Below are positions 51,001 through 62,347 of a DNA stretch of 64,000 nucleotides, one piece after another; position 1 is the first letter of the stretch; every line of letters starts with the position of its first letter. Origin of the DNA: Drosophila pseudoobscura. Taxonomy: Eukaryota > Arthropoda > Insecta > Diptera > Drosophilidae. The DNA is taken from assembly GCF_009870125.1 (NCBI RefSeq), contig NC_046683.1:56869869-56933868 (forward strand), read 5' to 3'. A model generated the notes under the pieces. That model did no database searches, was not told the DNA's origin, and saw only the letters and a program-made list of their open reading frames with translations. The position numbers and the translations under genes were made by a program.

Positions 51001-54000
51001 CTTCATGTGAGAGAGAGATGGAGTGAGTTATATAGAAAGAGACGGACAGAGAGCCAACGGAGAGTGGGAGCCCGTAATAGTCGTAGTTTGAGCCAGCGCT
51101 AGGCAACGCCAAATAGCCTTTGGCAAGCTGACAAGCCAAATAGGGACTGCATGCATGTCTGTACGTATGGGAGTGTGATGGGAGTGGGAGTGGGAGTATG
51201 GGAGTGTGGGGGTGTGGGGTATGGCATGGTGCACCCCAAAATCACCAAGGAAAAGCCATAACAGCCAACAGCTGGGCCAGCTGCAGCACTTGTAGAGCAT
51301 TTCCTGCTCCTGCTCCTGCTACAGCTCCTCGTCCTGGTCCTGGTGCGGCTGCTGCTTTTTGCACGCTCGCAAACGCGCTCAACTGCATCCCCGCAACGGG
51401 GCTGCGGTGCACCTTTGCTTAGCCTCTTAGTGCTCCCCCCGGTGCACCCCCCTAAAAGCAAAATAAACTAACAAAAAAAGCACTACCCCGTGAGGACCGA
51501 CCAGCTTTAACAGACCGAAACCCCAAATGCCCTTGTAGCCCTTGTGTTTTTTATTAATTTTTAAGGGAATATCAGATATTAATGAATATTCACTGATGGA
51601 TTTTGTGGAGATATATGTACCTATGTCTATCGCTTGGATTAATACTGATCAAGAAGAAAAGTCCTCTCTACCGTGGGCGGTACTTTGCTCTTTAATGTCG
51701 TTAAACTCTGGGCGCAGCTATAGCACCCCCGGGAAGGGTATAAAAAAGGTATAAACAAAGACTAATAGCTACGCTGGGTAGTACACACCACATAGTATGC
51801 AGAACTACTCGTAAAACATGAAACAGGAAAGGCGCTGTCGCTGCATTAACCATATTGTCCTTGTTCCAGGTGAGCGCCTCCCTCTGTCCGCCCATGCGGC
51901 CCTGCTCCTGCTCCTGCTCCTGCTGCTGCTGCTGCCGGCTGCATAATTTGGTCGTTGCTTTCCTGTCGTGACGCGTGTCTACGAGTAAGTTCCAATTCGG
52001 CAGCCAAAGCCATATGCTATACGCTATATGGAATGCTCTATGGCCAGAGCTTGAATCGCCTCACTGCCTCCACATCTGCAACGCCAGCAGCGGCAGTGGC
52101 AGCGGCAGTCGCAGCGGCAGCGAGTGCGCGTGGCCAACGGCGATCTAAGGATCGGCCCTGGGTCCTGGGTTCTGGGTTCTGGGTCCTGGGTGGAGGAGTG
52201 CGGCTAACGAAGCGCAACAATTTCGTTGTGGGTTGTGTAAAGCGCATCTTGTTCCACATTCGCCTTCAAGTCTGTTGGCCGTTGGCAGGGAAAGCAGATT
52301 ACCATTTAGAAGGAGGCCGTGTGCCGTGCGAGTGGTTTTCTCAAAGTGACAAGGACCTACCCAGGGCGCAGGGCCTGAACGCCCAAGCGCATACGTAGGG
52401 CTTCCATTTCCATTTCTAGGGGGGGAGGGGAGGTGCCGAACCCCATTCTTTGTTGTAATTAGTGCAGTCGAATTCCACAGATGGCCTATACGTTACATTA
52501 GCATTCATATTTACATACAGACATTAATTTTCAAGGAATGCCCGAAGAGGTCCTTATGGCCCTGACCCTACAGTCGACCAGTCGACCAGTCCACCAGTCG
52601 ACTGTCATGTCCGCTAGATGGATGGATAGATATACTCGTAGATACTCGTAGATAGATTGGTTGCAGGGCACTTCTTGGCTTTCCTCCAAATTCAAAATTC
52701 CAAATTCGAAACTGTTTAAACAGCGAAACCGTATAAAAGAGGTTGCATCTGTCACGATTCCGGGAAGGGGAGCAGCAAACGGAAGGCCCCTCGGAGCGGG
52801 GATACCATAGAAAACCCAAACGAAATTCCCATAAAAAAATATGGAATTTAAAGTCCTGAAACCTCATCCACACTGCAGAAGCTGTCTGTTGGATATTTCT
52901 GTTACGCTGCGAAAGTTAGTCGGAGCAGACAAATTGTCTGTTGTCTCTGGCTAATTAAAAGGTTAAGAACTTTGTAATTTAAGTGTCTAATTATGCAGAC
53001 CCGCTTGTGCGACTCCCCTTGCGCCCCTTACGCCCCTCATGGCCCTCATAGCCCTTCTGCCAATCCAAAACTCCACTTTAATTAATTAGTCTGTTGTTGT
53101 GTGTGGAGTCTTACTACGAGGTTGAACAGATTATGTACCAATACATACATACGAGTACGCGTATGTATATAGTATGTACATATTTACATTCTTCAGATAT
53201 GGCTATGGATACGTATATGGAAGTTATATGCCGTATAACGACGGGACTGCCGTATTTTACTCTATCGAATCTCCCACTTATATGCATACGGGTATGTCCT
53301 GTTTTTTACTTGACCGAAATCTTTAAAAACTTTTACTGTAAATATTTGGACAGGAATCGTGGCTCGAAATTGGAAAGCATTCATTTTTCTGAGTGTGACA
53401 TATGACACATCCAGCTGTCAATCAAAACGGACTCTGTCCGGTCTGCAATTAATCATAGACCGATTTGAGTCCACATCCCGACCTTTGATCCAGAAAGTAA
53501 ACCACTTATTCATGCCCAGTGGAGAGCCAAGCTGACATAGAGGGCATGGAGGATATGGAGGATGTGGAGGACACGGGGGGGAAGGGCATGGCAGCAGGGC
53601 GTTGCAGGGACATAGAGCGACAGGAGTTAGTTTGCTGTTTATCTTGTACTAACTGAGTTAGAGCCAAGGACCAACGACCAAGGACCCAGGACTGTTGCTT
53701 CCCCCTCCCCAGGCGTCGCCGTCGCTGGCAATTTGTTGAAAATCAGAACGGAGCAACAAATGCAATGCAACAGCAATTAACTCGGCACAACTGCCACATT
53801 CTGTGAGCGACGCGACGAGACGGCGGGGCAGGCTGTTGCGAAAATCCACCCTGTAATGCTCAATAACAAAAGGGAGCAGCAGCAGCAGCAGGAGCAGGAG
53901 GGGAGGGGCAAGAGGCCCGAGCCCCGAGCCAAAAGAGCCATGAGCCAATTCAGGTATGTCCTGAGACAAGGAGCGCCAGAGAGAGGCGCAACAATTACGA

Positions 54001-54500
54001 AATGGAAACGAAATGGGGAACGTTTGGTCAATGAAACACTTCCTGATTGTTGCCGTGTCGCCCAGGGAGGCTCTACACCGTCAAATATGCCGAATATAAC
54101 GAGCTTAAAGACTCTGATTTTCATTGAAAATGTAGCTCCAAGACCCATAGAGGATGACAGCACGCCTTGATGGTAGTGCTTCAATGAAATTTCAGTACAT
54201 TTCATATAGATTTTACAGAAATTGAATAATTTCCAACGTGTGCCACTGCCCTGCCGACAAGCAACAGCAATAGCAACAGCTACGGTTCCATTCTTGGGGG
54301 TTGGCATTTTAGGGGCTGTGTTTTTGTGTTCCACTGCTCTGCCATTCCGTTCCGCTCTCTCGCTGCGGCTTCGTGTCGTTCGGCACCCTTAGAAGCGGCG
54401 CTTCGGGCCTTCGTTCAGTGTATGCTGCCAGCAACATCTGGACGATTTGCAGCAACATTAAGTCGGCAACACGGCAACATTTGCGGCGGGTGTAGCTGAA
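48061..54500. other. Gene-poor spacer between the two Scratch paralogues, part 2
   Basis: No convincing gene is seen. A 69-codon minus-strand frame at 48546-48337 looks protein-like (SICGNYGDATERNHSAIVF) but stands alone. Repeats include CCCAGA (48716-48742), TCGGCTCGG/ATCGTATCG (49040-49078), GGCAGTC (49755-49800), GGT/GAT/GAC triplets (50052-50145), GTGGGAGT (51180-51215), GTCCTGGGTTCTGG (52163-52192) and CAGTCGAC (52572-52602). Confidence 0.45.
50052..50145 (+). repeat. GGT, GAT, GAC and TAC triplet array
   Basis: Successive triplet runs (GGTGGTGGT, GATGATGAT, GACGACGAC, TACTACTAC) in spacer DNA. No coding context is seen. Confidence 0.75.
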
Positions 54501-54531
54501 AACGGCCTTGCCGCCCCATTCGGACAACCCT

Positions 54532-54566
54532 TATAAGCGCGGTTTCGTTCAGTTGGTGCTCATAAG
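54532..54566 (+). promoter_or_regulatory. Candidate scrt promoter
   Basis: TATAAG at 54532 is followed by two initiator-like elements, TTCAGTT (A at 54551) and CTCATA (A at 54562). The second lies 30 bp from the box, the proper distance. Downstream DNA is A/C-rich with many CAACAA runs, like a Drosophila leader. The predicted leader would be about 1.2 kb before the ATG at 55794. Confidence 0.45.
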
Positions 54567-55793
54567 CATTCAAGCATTCGGTTCGTTCGCATTTCTTCTC
54601 TATCTTATATAATATTATATTTTCTCCTAAATCAATTTTTTCACTACCAACAACAACAACAATAATAAAAACTTAACTATTCTCAACTCGCGTCAACCTC
54701 ACTTAACCTTTACCACTAAGCCTACAACTACAACTGCAACTAAAACTACAACTACAACTAAAGCTATACTTTCTGTATAAACATTTTTTTTGACTCGATA
54801 AAGTTTTTTTTTCAAATTGTTTCCCAACAACAAAAAAAAACCAAACAACCAACAAGCGAGCCACAAAAGAGCTACAAATAAGCCATATCCGAAGGATATA
54901 TACTCGCAGGTCAGACCCAAATCGGAGAATATTCCCCACAAAAGAGAGGACACCACCCCGCAGCCATACGAAACCGTTATGTTTTGAGTCCATTTCGTGT
55001 AAAAACAAACGTAAACGTAAACGCAAATGTAAAAATCGATAAGCCACACGCAGCCAACGCGAACGTGTCCGTGTCCGTGTCCGTGTACGTGTCCGTGTAC
55101 GTGAAAGTGTCTGTGTCCCCGGGTCCGTGTATAGGAGAGCAGCAGTGCCGAGGATTGACCCAAAACGTGGCTCCAACTTCAACTTCAACTCCAACTTAAT
55201 GACGGATACGGGTCTGGGTCCCAGGTCTGGCAACAAATCAAGCGCAGAAATATGTAAAGAGGCTGTGAAATCCGAGGAATCCTAACCAACAGAAACAGAA
55301 ACAAAAGCAACTGCAAAACCAAACCCAAGAAACCCAAGCGAACCCGTAAAACGTGAACCAAATCTAAAGAAACGAAACAGAAAGCAGAAAAGCAATCCAT
55401 AAAATGCGAACCCACTAAAAGGAGGAACAAACGGGAGAAGAGACGAGAGACGGCAGTATGCCCAGTCCCGACAACCTGTACAAGTAAATCTCTAAGATAC
55501 TTTCGGCGAGCCAAATCTATTTTCACATGCGTCATCAGTTCTTGCGAAATAAAATCAGCAACGTTTCCTTTCCGCTTTGCCACAAACGAATACCCCTCAG
55601 ACGGTCTTTGCTCGTTCGAAAATCGAATCTCGCTTCAGCACTTTACTACCGCTCTGGATCGACCTGATCCGACATCCAACGCTCCTCCAGCAGCCTACAC
55701 CAAGCCTCAGCCTCACAGCTGCCTTTGCCGCTGCCTCTGCTTCTGCCCCTGCCCCTGCCTTCAGCTTTACCCCTACCGCTTCCGTTAGCCAAG

Positions 55794-58557
55794 ATGCCGC
55801 GTTGCCTGATAGCGAAGAAATGGAAGGCCTATCCCTGGCTGGATCGGTCCGAGGACAATACACAACAGCCGCAGCAACAGCAGCAGCAGCAGCATCAGCA
55901 GCAGCAGCAGCAAAATGCCACAAATACATCGACTACTTCCAGAGATGAAGATCTGTCGCATCTCAAATCGCGTCGCTCCACCCTCGACGATGACGAGGAG
56001 ATCGATGTTGTAGGCGATAAATTTCTGACCAAGTTGGAAAAACAACGCACAACCATTGCCTCAGTAGCAGCAACAGCAGCAGGAGCCACCGCCGCAGAAG
56101 CCACAAATAACAGCAACAGCAGCAACAGCAGCAATAGCAACAACAGCAACGAGAGCACAACAGCAACAGTGACAGCAACAACCACGACATCGGCCAAGTG
56201 CTGGGGTCCAAGCTCCCCCACGGCGGGCACCACGGCGCCGAGTCCGCCACCCCACTCGCCGGAGGCGGCGACGCGAGTGGCCAGCAATGTTTACAACGGT
56301 AAGTTTGCCGCAGGAAACTTTCTCCCAAATAAAAGAGAGTGAGCGACCGATGGGTGGCCTGTGGGTTGCTCGGTGCGGGGTGCGGGCGTAGCATGCCACG
56401 GGGAAAGCACGTAATCGCTGTCATTGATGCGACCATTGTTCGATTGCGAAACAATTCAGAATCCATTTAATTGCCTTTGTTGTCACTCAATGCTGTTTGT
56501 GATTCCCATTCCCGTCCGGGCGGCAGGCCACACTTCAAGGGGAGCCCAAGGTAATTCACGTTCCTTTTCGGGCTTAACTTTCGCCACTCGGCAATTGGAG
56601 AAAGGTCATGAGAGTAAAACAAAGATAAATTATGTGATTTCAAATGAGTAAAGAACGAGAGTCGTTTCTACATCATAGAATCCTTCAAAAATGTATTCAA
56701 AACAAACACAACGCCACAAAATAGTACAGAATTATTCGAATTCCATCCAGAATTCCATTGATGGAAGAAGAAATAGTAGAAAAATCCAAGAAAACCGTCC
56801 TTTGATTAATAGCAATATTTATAGCATACCTTTGGGGACCCGATACCCGATCACCCTAACAGTGAGCTTCTCTTTCTGTCTAACTGTTGCACATTTCTAG
56901 CACACCCCACAGAAGACTAACCCACATCCATCTCTCTTTCGTCTCGCGTTTTGCAGGCTACACCCGCGAACTGTCCCCGCTGCACTACACCGCGTACCTG
57001 CCCCGAATGGAGAGCGAGATCACCGTCATCCGTGCCGCGGCCACAGCCCTGGTGGCAGCCGCCTCCGGCAACGGAAGCAGTCCCGCCGGAGATCAGCATC
57101 TGGCCTCGTACCAGACACCGCCGTCGTCCACCACATCGTCGCCCTCGTGCTCGCCCAGCGGCGCTGGCGATCGGATGGTGGACCGCTACAGTCCGCACAT
57201 CAAGATGGAAACCGGCCAGACATCGAGTGAGCGCAAGTGCTTCAGCAGCACGGGAGCCACACTGTCGCTGCCCCCCAAGAAGAAGGACATTTACCGGCCG
57301 TACTCGCTGGACGACAAGCCGACGCATGGCTACCGCAAGCGGATCCCGGCCGAGGAGGACCTGCACGCGGCCCATGCCATATTGGACCTGAGCGCCTCGA
57401 CCGCCTTCCATCCGCCCACGCAGCCACACCAGCTGCAGCAGCAGCAACAGCAACAGCAGCAGCATCAACAGCATCAACAGCATCATCAACAGCATTCGCA
57501 TCACTTGCCCCTGCAGCAGCAGCAGCAGCAGCAGCACGCTCTGGTCCACAACCACTCCCACTCCGCGTCCTTCGAGGCGCATGCGCATCTACGGAGCACG
57601 TCATCGATTGCCGAATTGGCTGCTGCAGCCAGCGCGGTGAACGAACAACGCCCCTCGAGCAACGCCTCGAGTGCCAGCTCCCAGCACGCGATGCCCAGCA
57701 GCCCGGCCAGCAGCAGCCACGGGAGCATCCTCAGCTGCAGCGGCAGTGGCAGTGGCAGCAGCGTGCAAAACGAGAACAGCAACACGACCAACACGAACCA
57801 GGACTGCGACGGCGGGTCGGTGGACGGGGAGGCGGGCGGCACGCAGGCGGCCAAGACGGTGGCCTACACCTACGAGGCCTTCTTCGTGAGCGACGGCCGC
57901 TCCAAGCGGAAGCATGTGGCAGATCCGGCCGCCGTGGTGGTGCAGGACCAGCAGAAGACCAAGTACACCTGCTCCGAGTGCGGCAAGCAGTACGCCACAT
58001 CAAGCAACCTGTCGCGCCACAAGCAGACGCACCGCTCCCTGGACTCGCAGTCGGCCAAGAAGTGCCACACTTGCGGCAAGGCGTACGTGTCCATGCCGGC
58101 CCTGGCCATGCACGTGCTGACGCACAAGCTCTCGCACAGCTGCGGCGTCTGCGGCAAGCTCTTCTCGCGCCCCTGGCTGCTCCAGGGCCATCTGCGCTCC
58201 CACACCGGCGAGAAGCCGTACGGCTGTGCGCACTGCGGCAAGGCCTTCGCGGATCGCTCCAACCTCCGCGCCCACATGCAGACGCACTCCGTCGACAAGA
58301 ACTTCGAGTGCAAGCGCTGCCACAAGACGTTTGCGCTCAAGTCGTACCTCAACAAGCACCTGGAGTCGGCCTGCCTCAAGGACGAGGAAGAGCTGATGAT
58401 GGCCATGTCGCTGCACGGCCACGGCGGCGACAGCAACAGCGAGAGTGGCGCCAGCATGGCCTCCTCGCCCCCGCACGAGTTCCTCGAGCGCGTCAAAGTG
58501 GAGTGCCCCAATGGCGGGGCAGGATCGGGACTGGGTGGCAACACCTACGCCATGTAA
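55794..58557 (+). CDS. scrt: Scratch, C2H2 zinc-finger neural repressor
   Basis: Two exons, 55794-56298 and 56957-58557 (donor GTAAGT, acceptor TTTTGCAG), encode 701 residues. The N-terminus MPRCLIAKKWK is a SNAG-like peptide of the Snail/Scratch family, a corepressor docking signal; this and the Kozak context GCCAAGATG fix the start. Five fingers lie at about residues 505-642 (CSECGKQY, CHTCGKAY, CGVCGKLF, CAHCGKAF, CKRCHKTF), the fifth C2HC, ending HLESAC. Linkers carry poly-Gln and Gln/His tracts (57433-57535), Ser/Asn-rich stretches and a YTRELSPLHY block near residue 170. In flies Scratch is a pan-neural nuclear repressor that promotes neuronal fate. The fingers are nearly identical to those of the paralogue 25 kb away, which is divergently transcribed. 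The intron is 658 nt. Confidence 0.95.
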
Positions 58558-58591
58558 TGCGGGAATGTAATGTTGAGTAAGTTGCAGTAAT

Positions 58592-58660
58592 GGCTGCAGG
58601 ATGGCAGAGCTGCAGGATTGCAGGATTGCAGGACTGCAGGACTGCAGGGCTGCAGTGCTG
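58592..58660 (+). repeat. CTGCAG-containing 9-bp tandem repeat
   Basis: Units of GCAGGATT and CTGCAGGA(C/T)T repeat about seven times just after the scrt stop codon. The CTGCAG core is self-complementary, so the array could form hairpins in RNA. Confidence 0.7.
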
Positions 58661-59335
58661 GTTAGTTAATTTACCGTTAATGTTAAAGTTACCGTTACCA
58701 TTTACAACTAGGCTAACCGATAGCAGTTTTTTTTATAGAATACGAATACGATGCATACATCACAATACGTCCAAAAGCAAAGTGTAGTAGAGTAACACAG
58801 AGACTGTAGAAAATCGCATTAGACACGTTAGGCAGCAAAACGACAAGAAATCGAACAAAAAAACCAACAAACAAACAAACAAAAACAAACAAAAGCAAAC
58901 ACCTAACCAATCCAATCTGGTTCTTCTTAGAAAGTAAAGCATTGAAGAGTTGAACATTCCTAGCCCCACATTCCATATATATATACAAATATATATATAT
59001 ATATACACGACACACACGAATACACACACACGAATACACACACACACACAGAGAGCCTTGTGTATGAGGTGCTATACCGAATGCATTCCGTAAACCTGAA
59101 CAAAACTAAGTAATTCTATGCCAGAGCGCAGCTATCTAATCTATCCAAACTACTACTTACCAAAGCATACATATATACTGGTATATACTGATATATCTAT
59201 ATACTATATAGAGTGTACTATATAATCTGTAGCTGATGCAAAAGCAAGTTTTTAATCTCCAAAACTCTCTCTCTCTCTCTCACACTCTCTCTCTCTCTCT
59301 CTCTCTCTCTAAGTCTATAACTCTCCAAGAACACT

Positions 59336-59384
59336 CCCTAGCCCAAACCCTAACCCTAGCCCTAGCCCTAACCCTAAATCTAAC
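59336..59384 (+). repeat. Telomere-like CCCTAA/CCCTAG array
   Basis: CCCTAA and CCCTAG units alternate over about 50 bp, followed by weaker CTAAAT/CTAACT units to about 59465. Drosophila telomeres use retroposons and not this repeat, so it is interstitial simple sequence. Confidence 0.75.
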
Positions 59385-62347
59385 TGTAGCTATAGCTCGA
59401 GGAAAATATCTCTCTATCTCTCTAAATCTAAATCTAACTCTAACTCTAAAGCTAAACACTAACTCTAACTCCTTAATCGACAACGTGACGAAGACGAAGT
59501 GATTAAAATTAATGCAACGAATTACAAAAGCAAATGCAATGTTTCTCAAACAACGAATTAGGTCTTAAGGGCAGCCTATCTATAAGCAGATATTACGAGT
59601 GGTGGCCCCACTCGGTGGGGGGCTACCTACCAAACAAACAATTTTAAACTAAGTCACCAAAACTAAGAGCAACTGAACGGGCAGTAGCCGGACATTTAAG
59701 CACTCAAAGATTTTTAGATTCGATATTAACAACGACACAAAACAACTTACAAACAAATTAATCAAAAATTGAATACAAAACTAACGAAACGCAAAGCAAT
59801 ATTAGCCAGGTATTGGAATCGGTTCGACATTAGGGTTTTCCGAATGCGAGCCGGCTCCGTCACCCTCATATTAACCCTTGTAGAAAGCATCATCACGTTA
59901 ACACATAAATATACATATAGGTAACGTCCCTCCCCGTCCCCTGTCCCCCGAACCCATTAGTTCATTGCGATCTCATTTAAGGCTAGAAGAGCATGGCAGA
60001 GGAGGGGATTTCTGACTTTTGGGCTGACTTTTCATTTTCCCCAGTTTAAGGGGTTCCCACAGTTTCCCAGTTGCCCGGAAAGGCTCCATTTATATCCAAC
60101 GAGCATACGTTTTAGTCAATTAGCATTCCAAGACCCCACAAGGAGAAACAGGGGGGAACACAATTATTTATTATAGAGAATACTCACGATTTAAGTGAAC
60201 ATCTAGTCGCTGTCCAACAGCAAAACCAAAAACCTATCATTTCTATCGATTGATTATATCGATTGAACGAACCAAAAAAACGAAACCAAAACCAAAGCCA
60301 GTTTCCAGTTCCCAGTTCCCTGTTTTCGAACCAAGTTATAAAAGTAAAGAACATTGCATTCAGTTAGAGGCCCAATTAGGAGTACAGCCAGCGACCAAGA
60401 CCAAAGAATCGTATCGTATTCGATCGCATTAAGAGCGCCCCTCTCAATAACAGAAGCGAATATATCGAGTATCGAATACCGAGTATCGAGTGTGATCTAG
60501 TCTCAATCTCAAGCATTTAACAGTACACTTCGTCCATGCGTGAATAATACTTTGCACTTTTCAACAACTTAACCGACCTAGTACGATATTACTTAACCCA
60601 ACATTATGTAACTGTAACTCAATATACGTTTCATTCGATCATTCCATCATTCCATTCCATTCCATCACTTATTCATTCGTTCATACATACACTCATACCC
60701 ACACAAGCTCACCCACACAAACACACTTATACACACACACACACACACACACACACATCATAAATAACGAATAACAAATCGCTGCACAAATTCTGTAAAT
60801 ATTAGAACTTAATTCATTTACATTTTACATTCATACATTTATATACACACACACACACACACACATTATATAATCAACTGAAATCAGCTTCAGCAACCGA
60901 TCTCAATGATGAAGACGAAGTGGGGGAATAACGAAGTGCAACGAACATTTTGTAGCCATAGTTGTAGCCAAGTTTAGAGCGACCCAGAGCCGAAAACAAA
61001 CCAAACCCAGTTGTTGGTATGTCTAAGCGGGGAAGGAGGACGATAGAAATCTATATATATATACATATATATATATATATACATACATCTAGAATACGTA
61101 TGTAGTTGCGTAATATTTACAAAGCATATACATATACATACATATATACACTTATAGGGTATAGTATTCAGATATGTACGCGTAAGTTAAACTAGTATAT
61201 AATCACGAAATTATTTTTATACTGTTGATTGGACGAGGAATACGAAGAAGGTGGAGAATGATTAGGAGGAGGTGGAGGAGGAGGAGGAGGAGGACAAAGA
61301 CGAGGGAGATGCGAGAGGTGGCAACAACCCTTTTAAGCAATAATATTAATCGAATCGAATCGAAATCGAAATCGGCTAAAGTACCAAAGCAATACTCAAA
61401 AACGAACCCCATGCAAAACGCAAAACAAACTACAATTATTTCAATTAAAATTACAATTAACTATATTTAATATACATATACCTAGTTACTTAGGAATAGT
61501 AGCCTATTATTTATGATCTATTTATTTTTTTTTTTTTGGTAATCGATGAAAATGAAAAGCAAAAATTGAAGTTGAAATTGAAATCGAAATTGAAATGGAA
61601 ACAATATAATGAATATTTATGAAATTTGCATTATGAGAATGTTGAATTGAAATTGAATTGAAGTCCGGCAATAATATTAAATTTTAAAAATTTTGTATAA
61701 CAATTGTATAGAGCGCGAGTCGAGAAAAGAAAAGAAACGGAAATGGAAATTGAAGGAAAGGAAATGAAAGGAAAGCAATAACTTAGCTTAACAAGCAAAC
61801 GAGTTAATCGATTATTAGTCTTAGTACATATACTGTAAGGTTGAAACTACTTACAATTAGCAATCGCAGCACACACTTGTACTATAAACGAAAGGTAAAC
61901 CCAAAACCCAAAACCACGAATATACAAAAGATTAAAACAAAAATATAAAGTTAAAGAAATATACAATACATATTATATGCTTACACTTTACATGCAAAAC
62001 AATGTTTTTTATTTATAAACTAATTCTCAATATGCTTTGAATATAGTTTCCCTGATTTTTCTGGACTCTGTGTGTATTTGTTTCTTGTGCATTTTGATTA
62101 TTTCTTCAACAATTATTGTGCTGAGTGATTTTAGATGGAAATACAGCCGTAAGAAGAGAAGATGAAAGATGAACCCAAAGCAATTCGAATATTGTGATAG
62201 CCCACACACACACCCACACAACTGACAGACACACACACACGAGATTCATTAATTTTGCTCAAAGGATATTGGAAAATAACGAGAAATCAAATTCATATTG
62301 AGATCCAGAAACTATACATAGCATAACGTGTATCGAAAAGCAATAAA

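Larger units (their letters stand above)
58558..62347 (+). other. Probable long 3' UTR of scrt
   Basis: After the stop codon the plus strand becomes A-rich with many CAAAAC, AACAAAC and ATATAC runs and no coding frames, the mirror image of the DNA after the paralogue. AATAAA occurs at 62342-62347. Microsatellites inside: (CT)n 59263-59310, (AC)n 60729-60757 and 60847-60865, (TA)n 61055-61080. The end of the transcript is not fixed by sequence alone. Confidence 0.4.

Noticed and set aside
57237-58580. 447-codon plus-strand frame overlapping scrt
   Set aside because: It is a shifted reading of the scrt exon, Ala/Arg/Gln-rich with no domain, while the scrt frame has all the zinc fingers.
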